Source of the DNA: Pirellula sp.
Lineage (GTDB): Bacteria; Planctomycetota; Planctomycetia; Pirellulales; PNKZ01
Assembly (NCBI GenBank): GCA_013822735.1
Contig: PNKZ01000002.1
Location: 558,001 to 622,000 of the forward strand
Length of the DNA stretch: 64,000 nucleotides
Reading direction: 5' to 3'
In this document: positions 9,755-18,853 of the stretch, piece by piece
Position numbering within the stretch: the stretch's first letter is position 1
Layout of the letters: each line of letters starts with the position of its first letter
The notes under the pieces: generated by a model
What the model was told of the DNA's origin: nothing
The model's database searches: none
The model's input: only the letters and a program-made list of their open reading frames with translations
Position numbers and translations under genes: made by a program

Positions 9755-12700
9755 TTAACGCGGTACCAAATCGAGGAATGTTGCGCCATCGACTTGTACG
9801 CGATTCGTCGACGGCCAGACCATGAAACGTTGGGCCGTCGTGCCGGAGTTTTCTCCGCCTGCATGCTTCTGATGATAAAGTTCCGCCGCAGTTCGGCCGT
9901 CTCCTTCAATCACCAGCAGATCCTTCGCTTGGGCGAACGTGACGCGCGGGGCTCGGGCCGTAAACGTGTTCCCCTCGACGAGCGTGTTGCCGGCGGCAAT
10001 AAGGTTGTACGAGTCTTCCTTCGTCGTTGCATTTGGCACGGTCGCAATCTGTAGTTGATCGCAATCGATGAGCACGGTTTGCGGTCCCCATCCTTCGGGC
10101 CGGTCGGGATCGATGGTCGCGTTCCAATTCGGCACCGGACCGCGGACTACCCGCACTTGATTGTAGAAATTCAGTTCGCGACGAAGTTCATTTCCGGCCA
10201 TGCCGCGCTGGAACCGCGTGAATAGGTAGGTGATCGTCTTGTCGCCCTCCCCTTGCGGCAAATCGCCGGCGCCGAAGCCGATGGGAATTGCCGGCACTCC
10301 GGCGGGACCGGCCGCTTGTTGCCCCCCTTGTTCGCCCGGCTTCGCCGCGGAGCCGATCCGTACCGACGTAACTTCGCCCGGTCCTTCGGCCGTGAAATCA
10401 CCGGAAGGACGATCGACGGCGAGCGTGCGCGCCGTCATGCGTTCGACCGACGTGAGGGCGCCTTCCTTGAGCGTGCGGCTTTCCAGGAACACGCCGTCGT
10501 AGCAGTCGATTCGTTGCACGTCGGGCTGAGTATTGTCGGACTTACCGAAGGCAATGGGGCAGGTAAAGGTCACGTTCAATCGGTCGGTGCGCAAATACTG
10601 ATTCGTCAACTTCGCTTCGACGCCGCGCTCGAAGCGCGCGGTGAGTCCGTCGAATTGAAGTTGTCCCTGCCAAATGAGCGTGAGCGGCTCGGTGGTTCCG
10701 GTCGGACGCCCCTGCAGATCGCGGTCGACCGGCAGCGTCATGATTCCCTGCCCCGGCACGCCGACGATATTGGTTTGCTCATTCGGGCGATCGAGCGTGA
10801 GCTTTCCGCCCGACATCGTCATGCCGCGAGCTTCCACGTAGGCAGGCGTTCCCGTCACCGTTACGAACGAAGCCTTCGGCGCGGTCTGTGTGAGGTGCAG
10901 GGTGTCTCCCTGAATTAAGAGCGGCTTCTCTTCAGGTGTGGCGGATCCGACGGTCTCGACAAGCTTCACGCGGCGCTCGATCGTTGCTTCGCGCACCCGC
11001 ATTTGCTTCGTGTCGTTCTCGACAAGCAAACGCATGAGTTCGCCTTCGATTCGATACTGGTTGTCGCCCGACGCCGGCATTTGCACGAGCGGCACCGGTG
11101 GCGCTGAGGCGGCGGGGGGCGGCATTGTTGCAGTGGGAAGCGGGACAATTCCTGCGGCATGCAACGGAACCGCGGTCAGTAGCGGATTCGGTGTTTGCGG
11201 CGCGATGGCAGTTGCTGCCGCCGTCGGCGGAAATGTAACTCCGCCGGCTTTTAGAGGTGTGTTGCTCTCGGCGGGGGGAAACGTCAGTTCGCCGGCTCCC
11301 ACCGCCGCCAAGATCACTGCGCCCGCCGCCTGCGGACGGTAGTACGCTTGCCGCATGCCCGGGCCCGACTCGACATGTTCGAACCAAGCCTCGAGCCGCT
11401 CGACGTCCCCTTGTACCTGGGGTGAATCGATATGAACGTTGCCGACGGCCAGCAGTCGATCGGCTACAAGTTCGGTCGCCGGCTTCTTAACGGCAACACC
11501 GGCGTCCGCGACCGGTGCCGGTTTCGAAATCTCTTTGAACCACAGGTGGATTTCCGCGCCGCTCAGCGCTCCCTTGCCGATTGCCTCGACCCGGGCGGAC
11601 CCTTCGGCGGTGAGCACGTATTGACCGTCGTGATTGCGAAAGTGGAGCCGGCGCTTCCATTCGGCCTGCACGATGCTCGCGGGATCATCCGGCGACGCCC
11701 CCGTGAATCGCCCACGGCCATCGGCGATAAACGTCCCATAACGGCCGTCTGCGTCGGGAACAAAGTGGAGTTCCGGGGTGCGAATCTCCCGATCCTCCTG
11801 CCTTACAATCGATTCGTCGGCGTCGCGAAGTTTGACGGCGCGCGTCGCCAGATCATGTTCAATAAGTTGCGCGCGCGCTTGCAGTTTGTTCGTCGGGGCA
11901 CGGACAATTGCCGGCTCGCCCACGATCTCGACGCGACTCGGCTGCAGATTCTTCGCCGAGATTTGGCGTGCGCCGTTGAACGCTCCGGGTTGCACGGGAG
12001 CCGCCGGCGTGGTTCCCGCAGCGGGCGCCTTCGAGACGAAATAGACCTTCAACAAGTCGGCGTAGATCTGATCGGGCTCGGAGCCCGGCATTTGGCGCGA
12101 GACTTCGACCGACTTACGGAATATCGCAACGTCGCGAACGAGATCGAACGTAAACGGTCCCGAGCAGCGCACTTCGATCGGTACCGCCGGCTTCCGACTT
12201 GCCGCGACCGCTTCGGTTTTCTTGCCGGGCTCATTGCCGGGGAAGAAGTCGCCGTCTCCTTGATTTTCGAGATGTACGAACACTTGCTCATGGAGCGTCA
12301 TCATCTTGATGCCGCGCAACTCTCGCTTGCCGTTCACTTCGACGTTGTCTAGTTCGACCGCCAAGCCGCGCCCGCGCCCGCGATGCCCGCCGAGCTTATA
12401 TTCCAGAAGATGCGGCGTGGAGATGTCGGTCTCGCTGAGCATCACGTCGCGGGTCGTGATCAACAGATCGTCTTCCGGACCGGGAAGTCTTTGTCCGCCG
12501 CTGATTTGCACTTCGCCGAGCAGTTCGCCGCCGATGAGCTTGCTGATCTTGGCCTGTTTGAAATTGACGTCGTTTTCAAAGCGAAGCAATGCTCCATCGG
12601 GCGCACGAAGCACCATCGCGCGCCGCTTGCGAGATTCGTCGTCGCCCGATGTGTCGTGAGAGAGAAACACCATCGAGCAGGGCTTCAACTCGACGAGACC

Positions 12701-13030
12701 GTTGTCGAGTTGGCGATACTCGTCGAAGAGGAGCTTCCCTTGCGGGGTTTCGATGATTTTCGGCGAGTTGAGTTCCCAATCGCCGTCGCCGAACCAATAG
12801 CTAAGACTAGCCCGTTGACGCTCGGCGTTGGCTTCCATCACTTGGATATCGTCTTGCGTCCACGCGACGGCGGCGATCGTCGGCGCCGGAGGCTCGATCC
12901 ACGGCACGACGCTAACGGCGTACGCCGTGTAACACGCCGCCGTAAGCAGGAAGCTGCCGATGATTCGAGTGAAGCGTTCGATCACGTGCGTCTGAGAAAA
13001 ACTCGGCCGACGATCGACTTCGATCGCCAC
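9755..13030 (-). CDS. large OstA/LptA-LptC-like envelope protein
   Basis: A 1091-residue protein with one N-terminal membrane segment (about 24-45) and a long periplasmic part. An LptC-like stretch follows the anchor (about 50-130). Repeated beta-strand OstA-like sequence continues to the C-terminus, for example LLIQGDTLHLTQTAPKASF and MTMSGGKLTLDRPNEQ. A Pro/Ala-rich linker of about 80 residues (around 590-670) separates two halves. It lies downstream of kdsD and kdsC, the position of lptC-lptA in enterobacteria, so a bridge role in LPS transport is a reasonable inference. It is several times longer than LptC plus LptA (about 375 residues). GTG start with AGGA upstream. Family assignment is by pattern only. 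Confidence 0.72.
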   Translation of the reverse strand: MAIEVDRRPSFSQTHVIERFTRIIGSFLLTAACYTAYAVSVVPWIEPPAPTIAAVAWTQDDIQVMEANAERQRASLSYWFGDGDWELNSPKIIETPQGKLLFDEYRQLDNGLVELKPCSMVFLSHDTSGDDESRKRRAMVLRAPDGALLRFENDVNFKQAKISKLIGGELLGEVQISGGQRLPGPEDDLLITTRDVMLSETDISTPHLLEYKLGGHRGRGRGLAVELDNVEVNGKRELRGIKMMTLHEQVFVHLENQGDGDFFPGNEPGKKTEAVAASRKPAVPIEVRCSGPFTFDLVRDVAIFRKSVEVSRQMPGSEPDQIYADLLKVYFVSKAPAAGTTPAAPVQPGAFNGARQISAKNLQPSRVEIVGEPAIVRAPTNKLQARAQLIEHDLATRAVKLRDADESIVRQEDREIRTPELHFVPDADGRYGTFIADGRGRFTGASPDDPASIVQAEWKRRLHFRNHDGQYVLTAEGSARVEAIGKGALSGAEIHLWFKEISKPAPVADAGVAVKKPATELVADRLLAVGNVHIDSPQVQGDVERLEAWFEHVESGPGMRQAYYRPQAAGAVILAAVGAGELTFPPAESNTPLKAGGVTFPPTAAATAIAPQTPNPLLTAVPLHAAGIVPLPTATMPPPAASAPPVPLVQMPASGDNQYRIEGELMRLLVENDTKQMRVREATIERRVKLVETVGSATPEEKPLLIQGDTLHLTQTAPKASFVTVTGTPAYVEARGMTMSGGKLTLDRPNEQTNIVGVPGQGIMTLPVDRDLQGRPTGTTEPLTLIWQGQLQFDGLTARFERGVEAKLTNQYLRTDRLNVTFTCPIAFGKSDNTQPDVQRIDCYDGVFLESRTLKEGALTSVERMTARTLAVDRPSGDFTAEGPGEVTSVRIGSAAKPGEQGGQQAAGPAGVPAIPIGFGAGDLPQGEGDKTITYLFTRFQRGMAGNELRRELNFYNQVRVVRGPVPNWNATIDPDRPEGWGPQTVLIDCDQLQIATVPNATTKEDSYNLIAAGNTLVEGNTFTARAPRVTFAQAKDLLVIEGDGRTAAELYHQKHAGGENSGTTAQRFMVWPSTNRVQVDGATFLDLVPR

Positions 13031-13117
13031 GGCGTCCTGCCGCTACCGGCTTCCCTTACCTTATTCCGTTTTGAGGTGTTGCGACGCCGGGCGGCGCCGC
13101 CGTGTTTGCGATCTCTG

Positions 13118-13636
13118 CTATTGGTACGAATGGACGACGTCGTCCCAGCGCTGCTGCGACCGTAGTACGACTTCGATCACTTCGCGCACGGCACCGGCTC
13201 CGCCGAGCGCCGTGGTCACGTAGTCGGCGACCTGTCGAACGTCGACGCAGGCATTGGCCACGGCGACGCCGAGCCCGACATAGCGCAAGGCAGGCAGGTC
13301 GGGAAGGTCGTCGCCGATGTAGCACACTTGCCGCGGTTCGAGCCGAAGTTGTGCCAAAATCTCTTTGACGGCCGCCACCTTTTTCTCGGTCCCTTGCCGC
13401 ACGATCTCGATGCCCAGTTCCGCGGCGCGCACGTTCACAATGTGCGAGTTGCGACCAGTGACCAAGCCGAACTTGCCGCCGGCGCGTTGCCAAAGGCGAA
13501 TGCCGAGCCCGTCCTGAATATTGAACCGCTTAATCTCGATTCCTTCGTTCGTGAAGATGATGCTCCCGTCGGTCAACACGCCGTCGACGTCGGCAAGAAT
13601 CAATTCAATCGGTTGGCAAAGACTGGCAATCGACAT
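13118..13636 (-). CDS. kdsC: 3-deoxy-D-manno-octulosonate 8-phosphate phosphatase
   Basis: HAD-superfamily phosphatase of 172 residues without a cap domain, hydrolysing Kdo-8-phosphate in LPS core synthesis. The nucleophile motif LADVDGVLTDG puts the catalytic aspartates at 16 and 18. FNIQDGLGIRLW, TGRNSHIV and the metal-binding GDDLPDLPAL are KdsC signatures. I use the ATG at 13636; the frame opens upstream at a TTG directly after a stop codon and lacks a ribosome site. It sits between kdsD and an OstA/LptA-like gene on the same strand. Confidence 0.93.
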   Translation of the reverse strand: MSIASLCQPIELILADVDGVLTDGSIIFTNEGIEIKRFNIQDGLGIRLWQRAGGKFGLVTGRNSHIVNVRAAELGIEIVRQGTEKKVAAVKEILAQLRLEPRQVCYIGDDLPDLPALRYVGLGVAVANACVDVRQVADYVTTALGGAGAVREVIEVVLRSQQRWDDVVHSYQ

Positions 13637-13727
13637 GAGGCGGCTCGGGGCAGTGCGGGACGAAGCAACTACGAAGAGGAACAACTAGCGGGAAATATTA
13701 TACGGCGACAAATCAAAAGAATCGGGC

Positions 13728-14738
13728 TTAGCGCGGAGCGTCGGGAATTAGGCCGACAAGGTCCGTAATATCGAGCATTCCGACCGGCCGACCGGCGGCG
13801 TCGACCACGGGGAGTTCGCTGAACTTGCGATCGGCAAGAATGGCGATGGCGTCCGCCAACATTGTGCCGACGGTGACCGACGTGGGACGCTTTGTCATAA
13901 GTTCGGCCATCGGTTGGTCGAAGGCGCTATAGCGTCGGGCCTCAAAGAGCCGGGCCAAGTCGCTATCGGTGAACAATCCGCTGAGCACACCGTCGTCGTC
14001 GACGAGCATAATCGCGCCGGTTCGTCGGCCGGGACAGCTTGCGCGGGCGAATACTTCTCGAAGCGGCTCACTATCGGCGGCTACGCGGCATTCCTCCAGC
14101 GGCCGCACGCGTTCTTCCACCTTGCTCAACCGCATCCCCAGCGCGCCTCCCGGGTGTACACGAGCAAAGTCGGCACGACCGAAGCCGCGCACGCGACTGG
14201 CTACTAGGGCTAACGCATCGCCCAGCGCCAGCATCGCGGTCGTGCTGGTGCTGGGGGCTAGGCCCATCGAGCAGGCCTCTTGTAGGGGGCCGAGTTCGAG
14301 CACCACGTCGGCCGCCGCCCCGAGTCGGTTGGCGGTGCGCCCCGTTACGGCAATTACCGGCACTTCGAGTTCGTGGAAGCTCGGCAACAACCGAAGCAGT
14401 TCGTCGGTCTCGCCACTTTGAGAAAGCAGCAGGGCGACGTCGTCGGTTCGCACGCGTCCCAGGTCGCCATGCACCGCTTCCGTCGGATGCAAAAAGAAGC
14501 TCCGGGTACCGGTCGAGGCAAGCGTTGCCGAAAGCTTTTGCCCAATGAGGCCCGCTTTGCCGATACCGCTGACGACCACGCTGCCGCGACATTGCAGCAG
14601 CAGTTCCACACTGCGGCAAAACTCCAGTCCGAGCCGCCCGCTAAGCTTTTCCAGCGCTTGGGCTTCGAGCCGAATGATCTGGCGCGCGTAATTCAGTTGC
14701 TCAAACGAATTGAGCGGGTCGAGACGTGCGGCTTCCAT
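13728..14738 (-). CDS. kdsD: D-arabinose 5-phosphate isomerase
   Basis: Converts ribulose 5-phosphate to arabinose 5-phosphate, the first step towards Kdo. The 336 residues contain an N-terminal SIS sugar-isomerase domain (about 40-180; VVVSGIGKAGLIGQK, SQSGETDELL, SMGLAPSTSTTAMLALGDALA). Two CBS domains follow (about 215-330; LFTDSDL and GMLDITDLVGLI). Length and order match KdsD/KpsF. First gene of the kdsD-kdsC-OstA-like block. Confidence 0.95.
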   Translation of the reverse strand: MEAARLDPLNSFEQLNYARQIIRLEAQALEKLSGRLGLEFCRSVELLLQCRGSVVVSGIGKAGLIGQKLSATLASTGTRSFFLHPTEAVHGDLGRVRTDDVALLLSQSGETDELLRLLPSFHELEVPVIAVTGRTANRLGAAADVVLELGPLQEACSMGLAPSTSTTAMLALGDALALVASRVRGFGRADFARVHPGGALGMRLSKVEERVRPLEECRVAADSEPLREVFARASCPGRRTGAIMLVDDDGVLSGLFTDSDLARLFEARRYSAFDQPMAELMTKRPTSVTVGTMLADAIAILADRKFSELPVVDAAGRPVGMLDITDLVGLIPDAPR

Positions 14739-14893
14739 GCCTGCAACTCCCTGGCGGCAGCGGGTACTTGGGGGCGGCGAATTCTAGCGATTTCAGCCAC
14801 TTGGGGCAACGCGGGAAGTGGCGGCCCAGATCGGCGCAACATCCAGATTTGTAAGGATTTGCATGGCAACTAGCGACCTGCCGGCAGCCTCGA

Positions 14894-14899
14894 TATAAT
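14894..14899 (+). promoter_or_regulatory. possible -10 element for the aldolase gene
   Basis: A perfect TATAAT lies about 100 nt before the fructose-bisphosphate aldolase start in an otherwise GC-rich 258-nt gap. No convincing -35 hexamer lies 16-18 nt upstream, so this is a weak prediction. Confidence 0.3.
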
Positions 14900-14996
14900 C
14901 CGGCTTTCACCTCTGCAGGACGCCTGAAACGTCCCGTCGGCGTCACGATGTCTGCGTACCTAGGCAAGCGGCCCCCAGTCGGCCCCGGAGAGCTTC

Positions 14997-15989
14997 ATGA
15001 TCGTTACCACGAAGGAATTGTTCGAACACGCGTACGGCAAGTATGCCGTCGGTGCTTACAACATCAACAATTTGGAACAGACGATCGGCCTGTTCCGCGG
15101 CAACCTGGGCAAGAAAGACAAGAACGAAGAGCCCGTTCGCGATAACCTTGCCGCTCCGTTCATCATTCAACTCTCGCGCGGCGCCCGTGGTTACACCGAC
15201 AAGCGATATCTCGAGTCAATGATTCGGACGTCGGAAGAAGTATTCCCGGAAGCGATTTTCGCCGTGCATCTTGATCACGGCACGGAAGAAGTTTGCTACG
15301 AGTGCATTGATAGCGGCTTCTACTCGTCGGTCATGATCGACGCGTCGCACGAGACGTTCGACAAGAACATCGAAATCACCCGCCGCGTCGTCGATCGGGC
15401 CCACGCCAAGGGCATCTCGGTCGAAGCCGAACTCGGCATGCTCGGCGGCGTCGAAGAAGACATCTCCGTCGATGCGGATCACGCCTGCCTTACCGATCCG
15501 GATCAAGCGGTGGAATTCGTCGAGCGGTCCGGCTGCGATTCGCTCGCCGTGGCCATCGGTACGTCGCACGGTGCTTACAAGTTCAAGGGAAGCCAGGGGC
15601 TACATTTTGACCGCATCACCGAAATCCAGAAGCTGTTGCCGAACTATCCTTTCGTCATGCACGGCTCGAGTAGTGTGCCGAAAGAGTGGGTTGATCGAAT
15701 CAACAAAGCCGGCGGCAACATGCCCGACACAAGCGGCGTGCGCGAAGGAGACTATCTCCCGGCGGCGAAGCTCGGCGTGACCAAGGTGAACATCGACACC
15801 GACGGCCGCCTCGTGTGGTGTGCGATTCTTCGCGAAACATTCCGCGACAAGCCGGCGGATTTCGATCCCCGCACCTCGGGCAAGCCGTTCATGGCCGCTT
15901 ACGCGGAATTCATCACGCACAAGAACCAAATGCTCGGCTCGGCCGGTCAGTTGGAAGGCGTGCGCCAATCGCTAACGGCAAAGGTCTAA
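14997..15989 (+). CDS. fba: class II fructose-bisphosphate aldolase
   Basis: Zinc-dependent aldolase of glycolysis and gluconeogenesis, 330 residues, cytoplasmic. Conserved class II motifs are AYNINNLEQ at the N-terminus, VHLDHG (zinc ligand histidine), SVMIDASHETFDKNI, EAELGMLGG, AIGTSHGAYKF and VMHGSSSVP, then the GVTKVNIDTDGRL phosphate-binding loop. The start is fixed by GGAG six nt upstream. It is a single-gene unit with a strong terminator after it. Confidence 0.95.
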   Translation: MIVTTKELFEHAYGKYAVGAYNINNLEQTIGLFRGNLGKKDKNEEPVRDNLAAPFIIQLSRGARGYTDKRYLESMIRTSEEVFPEAIFAVHLDHGTEEVCYECIDSGFYSSVMIDASHETFDKNIEITRRVVDRAHAKGISVEAELGMLGGVEEDISVDADHACLTDPDQAVEFVERSGCDSLAVAIGTSHGAYKFKGSQGLHFDRITEIQKLLPNYPFVMHGSSSVPKEWVDRINKAGGNMPDTSGVREGDYLPAAKLGVTKVNIDTDGRLVWCAILRETFRDKPADFDPRTSGKPFMAAYAEFITHKNQMLGSAGQLEGVRQSLTAKV

Positions 15990-16057
15990 TTCGAGAGCCG
16001 ACCACGCCGGCTTAGCCGCGGCGTCCACGCGGCGAGTTTGCCCGAATTGTTTGATCT

Positions 16058-16099
16058 CAAAGGAGCCCGAGGAACTTGCTTCCTCGGGCTCCTTTTTTT
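16058..16099 (+). terminator. Rho-independent terminator after fba, probably bidirectional
   Basis: A perfect 15-bp stem (AAAGGAGCCCGAGGA and its complement) with a 7-nt loop ACTTGCT is followed by an uninterrupted T run. It lies 70 nt after the aldolase stop. It also lies just beyond the stop of the convergent transglutaminase gene, and the A residues on its left arm would serve as a T run for the minus strand. Confidence 0.9.
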
Positions 16100-16108
16100 G
16101 CGCCGTCG

Positions 16109-17203
16109 CTATTGCTTAGTCACTTTCCAATCCATCGTGTACTTGGCGCCGTCGATCTTTCCCTTGCCGGTCGCGTAGTAGTGGAACTGCTGCAACCAGG
16201 GAACCGTTTTCACCCCGAAGTGAATCGTGTCGATCTTCAATTCCGGGTCGACGTGCATTGTGAGAAAGTCGCCGGCATCATGGCCGAAGTAGCGTGTTTT
16301 CTCGGCCGATTTGTCATGCAGCACGGCCGACGATAAATCGACCGGCACCCAGCCGACGTCCGCCGCGAAGAATTCCGCCTTCACATGGGTTTGGTAATAG
16401 CGAACACCGCTCAGCGAGGCCGCCGGCTCCGACGACTTCGCCCAACACCCTGAGAGCACGCGCGCCGGTATGTCGTTCGCGCGCATCGCTGCCGCGAAGA
16501 GCACCGCCATGCCGCCGCAGTCGCTTCTGCTTGTCGTGCAAACGTGGGTCGCGTTACGCGTCATTTGCGCCGCGTATTCGTACTCGCACGATTTCACAAT
16601 GGCCAGAAAAACGCGGCGTCCGAAATCCACGTCGTTTTCCTGAGTGCGACGATGGAGACGATGTTTGTCAAGCCAGTCGGAAAACGGCTTCGAGCCGAAG
16701 TCAAACATGGGAGTCTTACGCAGTGCCGCTTCCCGTTCCGCCTTTGTCGGCGAGGCAACGGCGGGCCGAGCAGCACCGACTTGATCGGGCGCCAAATGCC
16801 GCGCGTAAAGAGTCGCCTCAAATTCCGACGCCGCTTCCACGTGGTTTTCGTTCGCTTTGCTCGTGTTCGGAATTCTCGCTCGAAGCAACGGCCGGCGGAG
16901 TTCGCTGATTTCGTTGTAAGGGACGCCCCGCGGTTCCAGCGTGGCGGATTGGACCCTTTGTCCCGGCAACAACGGAGGTCGCGCGACGAACAAGATCCAT
17001 TCCGAAGCCTGCAAGTTCGGCACGTCGATCTCAAACTGCAGAACGGCACGTACGCGTTGTGCCTCGGTCGTAATGAGCGTGTAGGGCGAATCGGCGGCAG
17101 CGGCGACTTTCAGCCCGGCGACGTAACCCGAGATCGCGATTGCCAGGATTCCCAGGCTTTTCACTCCGCAATCCGGCAATCGCTTATACATGGCGCGTCT
17201 CAT
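16109..17203 (-). CDS. secreted transglutaminase-like domain protein
   Basis: About 364 residues with an N-terminal hydrophobic segment (VKSLGILAIAISGYVAGLKVAAA) that looks like a signal peptide. The transglutaminase core has the catalytic cysteine in SRSDCGGMAVLFAA and the histidine and aspartate in THVKAEFFAADVGWVPVD. Such domains in bacteria act as proteases or cross-linkers; the substrate is unknown. The start is uncertain: ATG at 17203 or 17191, neither with a clear ribosome site. A functionally similar gene lies at 18854-19939 on the other side of a sulfatase gene. Confidence 0.82.
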   Translation of the reverse strand: MRRAMYKRLPDCGVKSLGILAIAISGYVAGLKVAAAADSPYTLITTEAQRVRAVLQFEIDVPNLQASEWILFVARPPLLPGQRVQSATLEPRGVPYNEISELRRPLLRARIPNTSKANENHVEAASEFEATLYARHLAPDQVGAARPAVASPTKAEREAALRKTPMFDFGSKPFSDWLDKHRLHRRTQENDVDFGRRVFLAIVKSCEYEYAAQMTRNATHVCTTSRSDCGGMAVLFAAAMRANDIPARVLSGCWAKSSEPAASLSGVRYYQTHVKAEFFAADVGWVPVDLSSAVLHDKSAEKTRYFGHDAGDFLTMHVDPELKIDTIHFGVKTVPWLQQFHYYATGKGKIDGAKYTMDWKVTKQ

Positions 17204-17317
17204 ACTTGATCGAATCGATTGAATTCCGACCGCCGCTTTGCGTGGCCTCTCGCGTGGGCATATTATCACGATGGCGGAGTTCGTGCCGCGAAGATTTCTA
17301 CGATGGGAGCACCTGTG

Positions 17318-18832
17318 ATGAAGACGCGCCTCAACGATAACTCACGGCGATTGCGAATCGGACTGCTGCTATCGACGATCTTCTTGACTTGGGCGGCTAC
17401 CGAAACGGAGCAAGCTTCCGCGCAAGCCGTACCTGCGGCGCCTGCCCCGGTTGCCGCGGCCGGTCGAATGAACGTGCTGTTCATCATGGCCGACGACTAC
17501 CGTTTGGAACTTGGCGCGTTGGGCTCCCCTGCCCTGACGCCGAACCTCGACCGCCTCGCGGCTCGCGGCATCTCGTTCACGCGCGCCTACTGTCAGCAGG
17601 CCCTTTGCAACCCCTCTCGATCGTCGATGCTTACGGGACTGCGTCCCGACACGCTCGGTCTCTGGTGCAACAGCATACATTTCCGCGATCTGAAGCCGGA
17701 CGTCGTCACGCTTCCGGAGCAGTTCAAGAAATACGGGTACACTACGCGCGACGTCGGCAAGATCTTTCACAACTGGCACACGAAGGTCCACGGCGATTCG
17801 CAATCTTGGAGCGCAACCGAGTATCTGCACTACGCGAATCACGGCGACGATAAGCCGATGGTCGAAGGCAAAGTGCCTGCGAGCTTAGCGACGGCGCCAA
17901 AATGCGAGCGGGTCGACGTGCCCGACAACGCCTATTACGACGGTCGCGTGGCCGACGAAGCCGTGCGCGTGCTCGAGTCGCTGGCCGGCCAACCGTTTTT
18001 CCTTGCCGTAGGTTTCTGGAAGCCGCATGCGCCGTTCAACGCACCAAGCCCGTATTGGGAACTCTACGATCGTGCACGGCTGCCGAAGGCGATCGTCGAG
18101 CCGCCGATCAACGGGCCGGAGATCGCTCTGCATCCCGGCAGCGAAATTCGCGGCACCCCTCCCAACCAGCTTAATTTCACGCCGGAACAAGTCGCGGAAA
18201 TTCGTCACGGCTATTTTGCGAACATCACCTACATGGATCGGCAAGTCGGCAAACTGCTCGCGGCGCTCGATGCGACGGGTCTCGCCGCCTCGACGCTCGT
18301 CGTCTTCGTATCAGACCACGGCTATCACATCGGTGAACACGGTTTGTGGGGCAAGACGTCCACCTACGAGCTCGACGCGCGGGTGCCGCTCATCATTGCG
18401 CCTCCTAGAAATCCGACGCCGGGAGCGCGCAGCGATACGCTCGTCGAACTCGTCGATCTCTATCCGACGCTGTGCGAACTTTGCGGTATCCCCAAGCCGC
18501 AAGGTCTCGAAGGGCTGAGCCTCCGACAGGTTCTCGGTTCGCCGATGGCCGAGATTCGCCAAGGCGCGTTTACCCAGACGCCTCGCCCGCAATACTTCGA
18601 CCGCACCGAGAAAAAGGTGCCCGAAGCGATGGGCTATGCCGTCCGCACGGAGCGGGCCCGCTATATCGAATGGCGCGAATGGGGCACGGATCGCATTCTC
18701 GCCCGGGAACTCTATGTGCACAAAGACGACCCGGGTGAAATGAAGAATGTCATCGACGATCCGCGCTTTCAAGGAGAAGTTGATGAGGCCGCGAAACTGA
18801 TCCAGAAGCAGTTTCCGCTCAAAAAGCCGTAG
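17318..18832 (+). CDS. secreted sulfatase (iduronate-2-sulfatase-like)
   Basis: Type I sulfatase of 504 residues. A signal peptide is followed by an Ala/Pro-rich linker and the metal-binding MADDYRLELGALG. The active-site motif CNPSR has Cys97 as the site of formylglycine conversion. FVSDHGYHIGEHGLWGKTSTYE and LVELVDLYPTLCELCG fit the iduronate-2-sulfatase subgroup. The ATG at 17318 is chosen because GGGAG lies 8 nt upstream. It probably desulfates a sulfated polysaccharide; no polysaccharide lyase or SusD-like gene is adjacent, so the substrate is open. Confidence 0.92.
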   Translation: MKTRLNDNSRRLRIGLLLSTIFLTWAATETEQASAQAVPAAPAPVAAAGRMNVLFIMADDYRLELGALGSPALTPNLDRLAARGISFTRAYCQQALCNPSRSSMLTGLRPDTLGLWCNSIHFRDLKPDVVTLPEQFKKYGYTTRDVGKIFHNWHTKVHGDSQSWSATEYLHYANHGDDKPMVEGKVPASLATAPKCERVDVPDNAYYDGRVADEAVRVLESLAGQPFFLAVGFWKPHAPFNAPSPYWELYDRARLPKAIVEPPINGPEIALHPGSEIRGTPPNQLNFTPEQVAEIRHGYFANITYMDRQVGKLLAALDATGLAASTLVVFVSDHGYHIGEHGLWGKTSTYELDARVPLIIAPPRNPTPGARSDTLVELVDLYPTLCELCGIPKPQGLEGLSLRQVLGSPMAEIRQGAFTQTPRPQYFDRTEKKVPEAMGYAVRTERARYIEWREWGTDRILARELYVHKDDPGEMKNVIDDPRFQGEVDEAAKLIQKQFPLKKP

Positions 18833-18853
18833 CAACCTCTCGCGCGTAAGCGA

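Noticed and set aside
10253-12352. Long plus-strand frames opposite the OstA-like gene
   Set aside because: Arginine-rich translations without motifs or ribosome sites, consistent with shadows in GC-rich sequence.
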